A DNA stretch of 12,237 nt from positions 1 to 12,237 of the forward strand of contig JBKPHS010000009.1 of assembly GCA_046729975.1 (NCBI GenBank), given 5' to 3'. The translations under genes and the position numbers were made by a program. The stretch is from JBKPHS01 sp046729975 (lineage in GTDB: Bacteria; Actinomycetota; Thermoleophilia; Solirubrobacterales; Thermoleophilaceae). Shown piece by piece: positions 5,751 through 12,237 of the stretch (position 1 is its first letter; every line of letters begins with the position of its first letter). Below the pieces are notes generated by a model. It was not told where the DNA came from, ran no database searches, and saw nothing but the letters and a program-made list of their open reading frames with translations.

Positions 5751-6968
5751 TCACTCGAACACCTCCTCGATCACCCGGATCACCCGCGGCTCGGAGCGCA
5801 TGAACTCGAGCCTCGAGATGAGCTGCACGGCGGCGCGGAACTTCGACTCGAGCACCGGGTGCATGACCATCACGAGCCGCGCGTCGTCGCCGAGCCCCCG
5901 CTGCACGACCGACTTCACGGAGACCTCCTGGAGCCCGAGGATCTCGGCTATCTGGGCGAGGACGCCCGGCCGGTCGGCCACCTCGAGGTGAAGGTAAAAG
6001 GCCGACTCGACGTCGCTCACGAGCGGCACGTCGAGCGCCGGCGGCGGCAGCGTGGGAGGCGGGATCATGGCCGAGATCACGTCGCCGAGCACGGCGGACG
6101 CGGTCTGCGAGCCGCCGGCCCCCGGACCGGAGAGCGTGATCTCCGTGATCGCAGCCGACTCGATCGTCACCGCGTTGAAGGAGCCGTTCACGGACGCGAG
6201 CGGATGGCCGGCGTACAGGAAGGCCGGGTAGACGCGCACGCTCAGGCCGGAGTCGATCCGCTCGGCGCTGCCGATCAGCTTGAGCGACAGGCCGAGTTCC
6301 TTCGCGTATGCGATGTCGTCGGCCGTGAGCTCCGCGATCCCCTCGTGGGGCACGTCGTCGAGATGGACGGGGGCGCCGAACGCGAGCCGGGCCAGGATCG
6401 CCATCTTCGCGGCGGCGTCCTTTCCGGTCACGTCCTCAGTCGGGTCCGCCTCCGCGAAGCCGTGGGCCTGCGCCTGGCGTAGCGCTTCGTCGTAGGAGGC
6501 GCCCGTGCGCGCCATCTCGGAGAGGATGAAGTTCGTCGTCCCGTTCACGATCCCGTGCACCCTGTCCACGTGGGCGGCCGCCAGCGTCTCGTGGATCACA
6601 CGGATCACGGGCACGACCCCTCCCACAGCGGCCTCGAAGCGGAGCTGCACGCCGGCCTCCCGTGCCGCCGCGTAGATCTCCTCGCCATGCTGGGAGAGCA
6701 GCTGCTTGTTGGCCGTGACGACGTGCTTGCCCGCGGCCATGGCGCGCAGCACGTACTCGCGCGCCGGCTCCAGCCCGCCGATCAGCTCGACGATCAGGTC
6801 GCTGCGTTCGAGGATGTCCTCGAAGTCTCCGCGGCTCGTGGTCAGCACGCCGGAGATCTCCGGCCGCTTCCCCTGCTCGGCCTCGATCGCGCCCGCACGC
6901 TCCTCGAGCAGCTCGTGGAATGCCGCCCCGACCGTCCCGTGGCCGAGGAGGCCGACCCTAAACGTCAC
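5751..6968 (-). CDS. hom: Homoserine dehydrogenase with ACT domain
   Basis: NAD(P)-dependent reduction of aspartate semialdehyde to homoserine, the branch point to threonine, methionine and isoleucine. It is 405 aa. The Rossmann motif GLLGHGTVG is at residues 6-14, AAGKHVVTANKQLLS with Asn87-Lys88 follows, then EAAVGGVVPVIR, GIVNGTTNFIL and the family signature GFAEADPTEDVTGKDAAAK. The C-terminal ACT domain (YLHLEVADRPGVLAQIAEIL, about residue 330 onward) is the usual site of threonine feedback control. It is monofunctional, not fused to aspartokinase. The GTG at 6968 overlaps the end of lysA by 11 bp and starts directly on the first strand; the longer frame to 7019 runs inside lysA. Translation is probably coupled to lysA, as no strong ribosome site is seen. 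Confidence 0.95.
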   Translation of the reverse strand: MTFRVGLLGHGTVGAAFHELLEERAGAIEAEQGKRPEISGVLTTSRGDFEDILERSDLIVELIGGLEPAREYVLRAMAAGKHVVTANKQLLSQHGEEIYAAAREAGVQLRFEAAVGGVVPVIRVIHETLAAAHVDRVHGIVNGTTNFILSEMARTGASYDEALRQAQAHGFAEADPTEDVTGKDAAAKMAILARLAFGAPVHLDDVPHEGIAELTADDIAYAKELGLSLKLIGSAERIDSGLSVRVYPAFLYAGHPLASVNGSFNAVTIESAAITEITLSGPGAGGSQTASAVLGDVISAMIPPPTLPPPALDVPLVSDVESAFYLHLEVADRPGVLAQIAEILGLQEVSVKSVVQRGLGDDARLVMVMHPVLESKFRAAVQLISRLEFMRSEPRVIRVIEEVFE

Positions 6969-8205
6969 GGAGCGACAGGTCCTCGTACGTCTCGCGGCGC
7001 ACGACCACGCGCGCGTCACCGTTCGAGCAGAAGACCACCGGCGGGCGGGGCACGAGGTTGTAGTTGTTCGCCATCGCGTGCCCGTACGCGCCGGTGGCTG
7101 GAATAACTAGGACGTCGCCGGGACGCGGGTCGTCGAGCAGAGCGTCGCGCACGAGGATGTCGCCGGACTCGCAGTGCATGCCGGCGACCGTGCAGAGCAG
7201 GTCCCCGCCGAGCCGGTCGGCGACGTCCGCCTCGTAGCGCGAGCCGTAGAGCATGGGGCGCAGGTTGTCGGACATGCCTCCATCGACGGCAACGTACGTC
7301 CTCACCCCCGGGATCTCTTTCACCGTGCCGACCGTGTACAGCGTCACCCCGGCGTTGCCCACGAGCGAGCGGCCCGGCTCGCACAGGACCGTCACGTGCT
7401 CAGGCGCGCCGCTCATCAGCGCGTCCACGTACTCCCGAATCGAGGGCGGGTGGTCCTGGGCCGTGTAGGCGATCCCCAGCCCCCCGCCGAGGTTGAGCAG
7501 CGGGTAGTCGCCCATGCCCGCCAGGAATCCGGCGAGCCGCTCGTAAGGCCCGAGGTCGAAGATCTGCGAGCCGATGTGGGCGTGCAGGCCGCGCAGGTCG
7601 AGCCGCCGTATGCGCTCGACCGCGCGAGGAATCTCCTCCACGCCGAATCCGAACTTCGAGTCGACCTGACCGGTCTGGACATAGCTGTGTGTGTCCGGCT
7701 CGATGCCCGGCGTGACCCTCAGGAGGACGTTCTGACCCGGGGCCATGCGCTCCAGCAGGTCGAGCTCGTGGAAGGAGTCCACCACGATGTGGCCGACACC
7801 CTCCTCGAGCGCATAGCGAATCTCGGCCTCGCTCTTGTTGTTGCCGTGCATGTAGAGCCGCTCTGGGGCGAAGCCTCCGCGCAGCGCCATGTAGAGCTCG
7901 CCGCCCGAGGCGACATCGCACGACAGCCCCTCCTGCGCGAAGAGGTGATAGGCCGCCGTGCAGGGGAACGCCTTGCTCGCGTAGACGAGCTCGAAGTGGT
8001 CGGTGTGCGCGCTGAAGGCCTCTATGTACTGGCGCACACGCTCGTGCATGTCGTCCTCCGCATAGACGTATGCGGGCGTGCCGAATTCCCGCGCGAGCTC
8101 GAGCGCGTCGCAGCCGCCGATCTCGAGGCGGCCGGCGTCGTTCACCCGGGAGCCGAGCGGGTAAACGTGCGCCAGCGACGCCGGAGCCTGGTCCGTGCGG
8201 GCCAT
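6958..8205 (-). CDS. lysA: Diaminopimelate decarboxylase
   Basis: Fold-III PLP enzyme that decarboxylates meso-diaminopimelate to L-lysine, the last lysine step. It is 415 aa, the usual length. The PLP lysine is Lys78 in VYASKAFPC. Other motifs are SGGELYMAL, HIGSQIFD, the glycine loop LNLGGGLGIAY, CEPGRSLVGNAG and MHCESGDIL, which supplies the active-site Cys of the partner subunit. Near the C-terminus is GAYGHAMANNYN. The ATG at 8205 has no ribosome site; a CATACT box 9 nt upstream suggests a leaderless message. The frame is open to 8424, but that stretch is antisense to the divergent hydrolase. It is the first gene of lysA-hom-thrC-thrB-Nudix. In many actinobacteria argS precedes lysA; here it does not. 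I see no lysine riboswitch, and there is no room for one. Confidence 0.95.
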   Translation of the reverse strand: MARTDQAPASLAHVYPLGSRVNDAGRLEIGGCDALELAREFGTPAYVYAEDDMHERVRQYIEAFSAHTDHFELVYASKAFPCTAAYHLFAQEGLSCDVASGGELYMALRGGFAPERLYMHGNNKSEAEIRYALEEGVGHIVVDSFHELDLLERMAPGQNVLLRVTPGIEPDTHSYVQTGQVDSKFGFGVEEIPRAVERIRRLDLRGLHAHIGSQIFDLGPYERLAGFLAGMGDYPLLNLGGGLGIAYTAQDHPPSIREYVDALMSGAPEHVTVLCEPGRSLVGNAGVTLYTVGTVKEIPGVRTYVAVDGGMSDNLRPMLYGSRYEADVADRLGGDLLCTVAGMHCESGDILVRDALLDDPRPGDVLVIPATGAYGHAMANNYNLVPRPPVVFCSNGDARVVVRRETYEDLSLRDV

Positions 8206-8208
8206 AAT
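8203..8208 (+). promoter_or_regulatory. Candidate -10 box for the hydrolase gene
   Basis: CATAAT ends 9 nt before the hydrolase ATG at 8218, consistent with a leaderless transcript. Its CAT half is the complement of the lysA start codon. No -35 is recognisable at 17 bp. Confidence 0.4.
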
Positions 8209-8214
8209 CGGCGA

Positions 8215-8220
8215 AGTATG
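8215..8220 (-). promoter_or_regulatory. Candidate -10 box for lysA
   Basis: Minus-strand CATACT, 9 nt before the lysA ATG at 8205. Its CAT half is the complement of the hydrolase start codon, mirroring the plus-strand arrangement. No -35 is recognisable. Confidence 0.35.
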
Positions 8221-8919
8221 AAGCACCCCGTGGAGGCTCCCCCAGTGCTCGGAACCTGGAACGGGCTGGCCTACGCGCTGTTCCTGCCGGACTCCGAGCC
8301 GAGCGCCGGCGTCGTGATCTGCCACGGGGCCGGGTCCGCGAAGGAGAACCATTTCGACTTCGCGCGAGCCGCGCGCGCGAGTGGTATGGCGGCGGTCGCG
8401 TTCGACGCGCGCGGCCATGGCCACTCGGGAGGCACCTTCTCCACGCGCGCCCTCGACGACGTGCTAGCGATGTGCGCGCTGGCGCGCGAGCATGCGCCAG
8501 AGGTCGCGCTGCGCGGCTCGAGCCTGGGCGGCTTCTGCGCGATCCACGCCGCTGCGCTCGACGGGGACGTGGCCGCCGTGGTAGCCATCTGTCCGGTGCC
8601 CGCCGAGCTACTGCTGCGCGCCGTGCGCGCGGAGGGGCTCGAAACCATCGAGGCCGACCGCGACGCGCTCGAGCCCTGGCTCGACACGCTCGACACGCGC
8701 GGCGCCGCGGCGGCTCTGGCGCCTCGCACTGCCCTCCTGCTCATGCACGCTCAGGGCGACGAGCGGGTTCCCTACACGGTCTCCCAGGAGCTCTACGAGG
8801 CAGCGGATAGGCCCAAGCGGCTGCTGCTCCTACCCGGAGGCCACCACCGCTCGCTCCAGCACGATGGCGAGATGCAGGCCGAGGCGCTGCGCTTCATCGA
8901 ACGAGCCGCGGCTCGTTGA
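8218..8919 (+). CDS. Alpha/beta hydrolase
   Basis: A 233-aa alpha/beta-hydrolase-fold protein. The oxyanion-side motif HGAGSAKENH is at residues 36-45. FDARGHGHSGG is at 62-72. The nucleophile elbow is GSSLG (Ser102) at 100-104. The acid is probably Asp181 in HAQGDERVPY, and the base His209 or His210 in GGHHRSL. The fold covers esterases, peptidases and thioesterases; DARGHGxS and the short lid favour a small-molecule esterase or lysophospholipase-like enzyme, but the substrate is unknown. There is no signal peptide, so it is cytosolic. The ATG at 8218 is chosen because the upstream open frame is antisense to lysA and no ribosome site precedes any alternative. It is divergent from lysA with 12 bp between start codons. 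Its stop directly abuts that of the convergent membrane-protein gene. Confidence 0.88.
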   Translation: MKHPVEAPPVLGTWNGLAYALFLPDSEPSAGVVICHGAGSAKENHFDFARAARASGMAAVAFDARGHGHSGGTFSTRALDDVLAMCALAREHAPEVALRGSSLGGFCAIHAAALDGDVAAVVAICPVPAELLLRAVRAEGLETIEADRDALEPWLDTLDTRGAAAALAPRTALLLMHAQGDERVPYTVSQELYEAADRPKRLLLLPGGHHRSLQHDGEMQAEALRFIERAAAR

Positions 8920-9483
8920 TCAGGGGGCTTGGCCCCCGCTGACTCCGCCGATCTCGTCGATGAGCTTGGAGACGGTCTCGCCGGGAGCCGAGAGCGGCGC
9001 GGCCACCTCGCTCCCCGCGGTCAGCTCGCCGGCGGTCTGCTGGAGCGTGCCGCTCACGTCGCCGGCACCGGCGCTCGGCGCCGAGTCTGCGGGCGGCGAG
9101 CTCACGTCCGCCGGCGCCGAGCCGTCGCCACTCCCGCTCTGACGCTGCAGCTGCCTGACGGGACCGTCGCCGGAGCTCGGCAGGTTCGTCCGGCCGCGTG
9201 GCGATTCGGCGGTGCGCCCGCCGCCGCGATGGGAGCGGCTGCCGTGCTCCCTGCGCGAGCTTCGCTCGCGGCCACCGCGGCGGGCCTCGTCCTCAGCGGC
9301 CCCCGCGCCGGCCGGCGCCTGGCGATTTTCGAGTCGAAGACCGGGGACGTCTCCGCCCGCACCGGCGCCTGGCCAGCCCTTGTAGGTGACGAGCGCGCTC
9401 ACGAAGGCGAGCATCAACAGGGACGACGCAATCAACACGCTCGTCGTGCCCAGGCTGGCGATGTAGGCCTTGCTGGCTCTCAA
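8920..9483 (-). CDS. Single-pass membrane protein with disordered tail
   Basis: A 187-aa protein I cannot assign to a family. A hydrophobic helix at about residues 8-33 (IASLGTTSVLIASSLLMLAF onward) follows MRASKAY. The positive start suggests N-in topology with the tail outside. From about residue 36 the chain is low-complexity, rich in Gly, Ala, Pro, Ser, Arg and Glu, and probably disordered. It ends with a short possible helix, GETVSKLIDEIGG. The start is a TTG at 9483; it opens on the hydrophobic segment and no ATG lies upstream in frame, but no clear ribosome site is seen. A transmembrane helix placed right at the start is better evidence for coding than frame length in this GC-rich DNA. 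Possible role in the envelope; unknown. Confidence 0.65.
   Translation of the reverse strand: MRASKAYIASLGTTSVLIASSLLMLAFVSALVTYKGWPGAGAGGDVPGLRLENRQAPAGAGAAEDEARRGGRERSSRREHGSRSHRGGGRTAESPRGRTNLPSSGDGPVRQLQRQSGSGDGSAPADVSSPPADSAPSAGAGDVSGTLQQTAGELTAGSEVAAPLSAPGETVSKLIDEIGGVSGGQAP
8923..8937. terminator. GC hairpin at the convergent gene ends
   Basis: GGGGGC, loop TTG, GCCCCC: a 6-bp stem with a 3-nt loop, 4 nt after the hydrolase stop and within the last codons of the convergent gene. There is no T-run on either strand, so intrinsic termination is uncertain. It may only pause polymerase or protect the 3' end. Confidence 0.3.
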
Positions 9484-9574
9484 CGTCTTTGGGGTAGCGA
9501 CTCCCTCTACGGCGGCAGGGGGAGTCCGCCTGGTCTTATACCCGTCCGGGCCCGTTCAACACGCAGCTTGGCGG
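9484..9574 (-). promoter_or_regulatory. Spacer upstream of the membrane-protein gene: -10 candidate and hairpin
   Basis: On the minus strand TATAAG (9540-9535) could be a -10; TTGAAC (9559-9554) lies 13 nt upstream, shorter than the usual 17. A start near 9528 would give a leader of about 45 nt. An inverted repeat pairs 9499-9507 with 9518-9526 (GACTCCC and GGGAGTC cores, one G-T pair, 10-nt loop). It would sit at the very 5' end of that leader, or act as an end hairpin for the upstream regulator gene. No T-run follows it. Confidence 0.35.
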
Positions 9575-9946
9575 TCAGCCGCGGCCGCATCGGGCGCACA
9601 GGCCGACCAGCTCGGCTCGGTGCTCCACCTGGCTGAAGCCGTGCCGCCGTGCCACGGCTGCGGCCCAGCCGTCCAGCTCGCAGTCGCGCACCCGTTCCAC
9701 CCGTCCGCACACGCGGCAGGTCAGGTGATGATGATGGCCCGCGCCGCACAGGAGGAAGGCCTGCTCGCCGCTCTCGCGCCTCAGCGTGTCCGCCTGCCCC
9801 TCCTCGGTGAGCCGCTGGAGGTTGCGGTAGACCGTCGCGAGGCCGACGCCCTCCAGCCGGTCGTGAAGCTCCTGGGCGGTGACCGCGGTGTCGCAGGCGC
9901 GCAGCGCCTCCACGATGGCCTCTCGCTGCTCGGTGCGCCGTTTCAT
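9575..9946 (-). CDS. Fur-family metalloregulator, probably Zur-like
   Basis: A 123-aa Fur-family repressor, within the usual length range. The N-terminal winged helix includes TVTAQELHDRLEGVGLATVY and the recognition-helix segment ATVYRNLQRLTEEG. The dimer domain carries a regulatory histidine cluster HHHHLTC and two CxxC pairs, CRVC and CARC, that build the structural zinc site of this family. Metal specificity is not fixed by these motifs. Divergence from an ABC-3 family metal importer, with a shared 30-bp spacer, favours zinc (Zur) or manganese over iron. I chose ATG 9946; a GTG directly before it (9949) would add one residue. Neither has a ribosome site, so a short or absent leader is likely. 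It probably represses the transporter and itself. Confidence 0.88.
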   Translation of the reverse strand: MKRRTEQREAIVEALRACDTAVTAQELHDRLEGVGLATVYRNLQRLTEEGQADTLRRESGEQAFLLCGAGHHHHLTCRVCGRVERVRDCELDGWAAAVARRHGFSQVEHRAELVGLCARCGRG

Positions 9947-9952
9947 CACCGC

Positions 9953-9975
9953 AAACGATAATCAATCTCATCTAC
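9953..9975. promoter_or_regulatory. Shared control region with a partial Fur/Zur-like box
   Basis: The 30-bp spacer between the regulator and permease starts is AT-rich. From 9957 the 19 bases match the classic Fur-type consensus (GATAATGATAATCATTATC) at 12 positions, including the first GATAAT and a central TCAT. GATAAT (9957-9962) could also serve as the -10 for the transporter, so a bound repressor would block it. The second half-site is poor. Confidence 0.4.
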
Positions 9976-9976
9976 G

Positions 9977-10816
9977 ATGACCAGCGTGGATCTGGGCCTG
10001 ACAGCGATAGCGTCGCCTACCGAGGCCTTCCAGCTCGAGTTTATGCAGACGGCCCTCGCCGAGCTGCTGCTCCTGTCGGTGGCGGGCGGCCTGCTCGGCG
10101 GGTGGATCGTCCTGCGCCGGCTAGCGTTCTTCGCTCACGCGGTCGGCAGCGCCACGTTCCCCGGGCTCGTCGTCGCCCACGCCGCGGGCTTCAGTCCCCA
10201 GCTTGCGGGTATGGCGGTCGCACTCGGCTACGCGGGCGGCGTCAGCCGCAGCGAGCCGGGCAGCCGGCGCTCCGACGCCGCGGTCGCGCTCCTTCTGGCG
10301 GGCGCCCTCGCCACCGGCGTCGTGCTCGCGAGCGACCTGCTCGACTCGGGCGCAGCCGTGGACCGGCTGCTGTTCGGCACGCTGCTCGGGCTGAGCTCCG
10401 GCGACGTGGCCTTCTCCGCCGCCGCTGCCGTGATCGCGATCGCCACGACGATCGGGCTCGGACGCGCCTGGCTGGCGACCGGCTTCGACCGGCCCGGCAC
10501 GCGAGCTATGGGCGTCCGGGTGCGACGCCTCGACGCGTTGCTGCTCGTCGTGATCGCCGCCTCCGCGGTCGCCGCGCTCCCGGCCGTCGGGGCGCTGCTT
10601 CTGACCTCCATCCTGATCGTGCCCGCCGCCACGGTACGACTCGTGGCCCGCTCGGTGCCGGCGCTTCTGGCGGGGTCCGTGGCGCTGGCGGCGCTCGAGG
10701 GATCGCTCGCTCTTTACGCCGCGTACCTGCTGGACGCGCCCCCGGGACCGGCTCTGGCGGTGCTCGGCGCGGCGGTGTACGCGCTGGCGGCGCTCGCCGT
10801 GACGGTGCGCCGATGA
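9977..10816 (+). CDS. ABC-3 family metal importer permease, first copy (ZnuB-like)
   Basis: A 279-aa integral membrane permease of the ZnuB/TroC/MntB family, which forms the channel of zinc or manganese ABC importers. After a polar start it reads MQTALAELLLLSVAGGLLGG and VLRRLAFFAHAVGSATFPGL, the family's characteristic first helix and following loop. About seven or eight hydrophobic segments can be counted, with a late LPAVGALLLTSILIVPAATV typical of ABC-3 permeases. The ATG at 9977 is taken because it falls just behind the promoter region. An internal ATG (10043) would remove 22 residues but keep all helices. Its TGA overlaps the ATPase start as ATGA. No binding-protein gene is in view. Confidence 0.9.
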   Translation: MTSVDLGLTAIASPTEAFQLEFMQTALAELLLLSVAGGLLGGWIVLRRLAFFAHAVGSATFPGLVVAHAAGFSPQLAGMAVALGYAGGVSRSEPGSRRSDAAVALLLAGALATGVVLASDLLDSGAAVDRLLFGTLLGLSSGDVAFSAAAAVIAIATTIGLGRAWLATGFDRPGTRAMGVRVRRLDALLLVVIAASAVAALPAVGALLLTSILIVPAATVRLVARSVPALLAGSVALAALEGSLALYAAYLLDAPPGPALAVLGAAVYALAALAVTVRR

Positions 10817-11559
10817 GGGCGCTCGTCGAGACATCGGACCTGAGCGCGGGCTACGGCGGCGGCCCGGCCATCGCGGGGGTGAGCTTCTCGGCCGAGCCGG
10901 GCCAGACGGTCGGAGTGCTCGGACCGAACGGCGGTGGCAAGACCACGCTCTTCCGGGCGCTGCTCGGCGAGCTCGAGCCGCTCGGCGGACGAGCGCGCCT
11001 CGAGAGACCGGCGGCGTATGTGGCGCAAACCGACCGCACGCGGCTAGACCTGCCCCTCAGCGCGCTCGACGTCGCGCTCATGGGCGCGCTCGCGAACGGC
11101 GGCTGGTGGCGGCCGGCGCGTCGCGGCGAGCGCTCGGCCGCCGAACAGGCGCTCGAGCGTGTCGGGCTCGCGGATCGTGCGGACGACCGCTTCGGCGAGC
11201 TCTCGGGAGGCCAGCGCCAGCGTGTGCTGCTGGCGCGCGCCCTGGTCCAGGACGCACGCGTCCTGCTGCTCGACGAGCCCCTCGCAGGGATCGACCCCAC
11301 CAGCGCCGCGGCGATCTCCGCCCTCTTCGGCGGCCTACGCGACGAGGGGCGCGCTGTGCTCGTCTCGACCCATGACGTGGAGAGCGCCCGCGGCTTCGAT
11401 CGGGTGCTGTGCCTGAACCGCCGCCAGGTCGCGTTCGGCCCGCCCGAGGCCTGCCTCACCCGCGCCGCCCTCGAGGCGACCTACGGCGGCGAGATCGTCG
11501 TGATCGAGAGCGGCGGCGGCCCGGTCGAGGCCGTGACGGTGCAGCACCACGAGCACTGA
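10813..11559 (+). CDS. Metal ABC importer ATPase (ZnuC-like)
   Basis: A 248-aa ABC ATPase that powers the adjacent permeases. Walker A GPNGGGKTT is at residues 37-45 with Lys43, the Q-loop Gln72 is in YVAQT, the signature LSGGQ is at 130-134, and Walker B LLLDEP carries Asp154 and Glu155. The H-loop His187 is in STHD. The text after the Q-loop (LDLPLSALDVALMG) resembles the metal-type VxxTVxDVVLMG. The C-terminus ends VQHHEH, a small histidine cluster that could bind metal, although one this short may be incidental. The start is the ATG at 10813, overlapping the first permease by 4 bp (ATGA); the much longer frame from 10102 is an antiframe of the permease. Its TGA overlaps the next ATG by 1 bp. 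Confidence 0.93.
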   Translation: MRALVETSDLSAGYGGGPAIAGVSFSAEPGQTVGVLGPNGGGKTTLFRALLGELEPLGGRARLERPAAYVAQTDRTRLDLPLSALDVALMGALANGGWWRPARRGERSAAEQALERVGLADRADDRFGELSGGQRQRVLLARALVQDARVLLLDEPLAGIDPTSAAAISALFGGLRDEGRAVLVSTHDVESARGFDRVLCLNRRQVAFGPPEACLTRAALEATYGGEIVVIESGGGPVEAVTVQHHEH

Positions 11560-12237
11560 TGGAGCTCGTCGACTTCCTGCTCGACCCGTGGCGCTCGGGC
11601 ATAGGGCGCCAGGCGCTCGCCGAGATCGTGCTGGCGGGCGCCGCCTGCGGCGCGCTCGGCTTCTGGGTCCTGAGCTACCGCCTGGCGTACGGGGCCGAGT
11701 CGCTCGCCCACGGACTGCTGCCCGGGCTCGTGGTCGCGGCGCTCGCCGGATTCCCGCTTGTCGCGGGGGCCGCCGGCGGCGTCCTGGCCGCAGCCGTGCT
11801 CATCGCGGCCGCGGGCCGCGACGAGAGGGTCGGGCCCGACACCGCGACGGCGATCGTGGTGACCGGCATGCTGGGCCTGGGCGGCGTGCTCGCCTTCTCG
11901 GCGGAGGTCCCACCGCGTCTCGGGGACCTGCTGTTCGGCGATCCGCTGGCTGCGGGAGCCGGCGACATCGGGGCCGCCGCCGCACTTGCCGTGGCCGGCG
12001 GGGTAGCGCTCACGGTGTTCCACCGGCCTCTCTGCGCCGTGGCCCTCGACCCGGCCGGCGCAGGTGCGCTGGGACTGCGCCCGGGGCTCGTCACGGCTGC
12101 CCTGCTGGTGCTGCTCGCCGCCGCGCTGACCGTGACCGTCCAGGGCCTCGGGAACCTGCTCGTGCTGGCCGCTCTGGTCGCGCCGCCGCTCGCCGTGCGC
12201 CGCCACGCCCGATCGCCCGGCGCCGCGATGGCGGCCG
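11559..12237 (+). CDS. ABC-3 family metal importer permease, second copy (cut by right edge)
   Basis: The first 226 codons of a second ABC-3 permease, still open at the window end. The ATG at 11559 shares its A with the ATPase TGA. It reads MELVDFLLDPWRSGIGRQAL, then LAGAACGALGFWVLSYRLAY and GAESLAHGLLPGLVVAALAG, the same first-helix and loop layout as the first permease (AESLAHGLLPGL against HAVGSATFPGL). A later LTVTVQGLGNLLVLAALVAP matches that family's late helix. The two permeases clearly differ in sequence, so they probably form a heterodimer, as in Tro/Sit-type importers, rather than a ZnuB homodimer. With the single ATPase between them this is a permease-ATPase-permease unit. Confidence 0.88.
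   Translation, partial: MELVDFLLDPWRSGIGRQALAEIVLAGAACGALGFWVLSYRLAYGAESLAHGLLPGLVVAALAGFPLVAGAAGGVLAAAVLIAAAGRDERVGPDTATAIVVTGMLGLGGVLAFSAEVPPRLGDLLFGDPLAAGAGDIGAAAALAVAGGVALTVFHRPLCAVALDPAGAGALGLRPGLVTAALLVLLAAALTVTVQGLGNLLVLAALVAPPLAVRRHARSPGAAMAA

Noticed and set aside
5737..5754. Programmed ribosomal frameshift producing ThrC
   Set aside because: There is no heptameric slippery site, only short runs of four G and four C, and no reason for this gene to need one; a single-base error or mutation is simpler, so it is reported as an anomaly instead.
7174..8217. Upstream extension of the hydrolase frame on the plus strand
   Set aside because: Antisense to lysA with no domain content; the hydrolase fold begins right after the ATG at 8218.
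8206..8217. Lysine riboswitch or T-box upstream of lysA
   Set aside because: Only 12 bp separate lysA from the divergent gene, and upstream sequence is hydrolase coding; no leader structure fits.
10102..10812. Upstream extension of the ATPase frame
   Set aside because: Arg-rich antiframe of the first permease; the ABC fold begins at the ATG at 10813.
1..12237. CRISPR arrays, tRNA or rRNA genes, insertion sequences, phage or defence genes
   Set aside because: No regularly spaced repeats, no clover-leaf or rRNA-like sequence, no transposase or integrase motifs and no terminal inverted repeats were seen; the genes are housekeeping, transport and unknown small proteins.

Overview
The window is very GC-rich (roughly 70% by eye), with dense genes, 1-11 bp gene overlaps, GTG/TTG starts and several promoters that look leaderless. 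The lysA-hom-thrC-thrB order, a MutT1-like Nudix protein and these start signals suggest a high-GC actinobacterium, perhaps of the Thermoleophilia/Solirubrobacterales type. The taxon is an inference. There are no rRNA or tRNA genes, CRISPR arrays or insertion sequences, so this looks like ordinary chromosomal core sequence.

Layout. (1) 1-1945, minus: the N-terminal two thirds of the large subunit of glutamate synthase, running off the left edge. (2) 2091-2885, plus: a ParA/Soj-type ATPase with no parB in view, divergent from gltB across a 145-bp control region with two TATAGT boxes and an inverted repeat. (3) 2897-3351, minus: two tandem paralogous genes for small Cys/His proteins (57 and 68 aa). 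The first is too short for ordinary ORF filters; I do not recognise the family. (4) 8205 down to 3517, minus: a tightly coupled aspartate-family operon lysA, hom, thrC, thrB and a Nudix hydrolase. It makes lysine from meso-diaminopimelate and threonine from aspartate semialdehyde. The start of thrC is anomalous and looks like a one-base frameshift. (5) 8218-8919, plus: an alpha/beta hydrolase, divergent from lysA with only 12 bp between the start codons. (6) 8920-9483, minus: a single-pass membrane protein with a disordered tail. (7) 9575-9946, minus: a Fur/Zur-family regulator, divergent from (8) 9977 to the right edge, plus: an ABC-3 (zinc/manganese) importer in the order permease, ATPase, permease, the last one cut by the edge.

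The clearest metabolic unit is region 4. The clearest regulatory unit is regions 7 and 8, where the regulator and the transporter share a 30-bp spacer holding a partial Fur-like box. The least explained items are the two small Cys/His proteins and the thrC start. Intergenic stretches are short: the longest are 1946-2090, 3352-3516 and 9484-9574, and each is described in its own entry.
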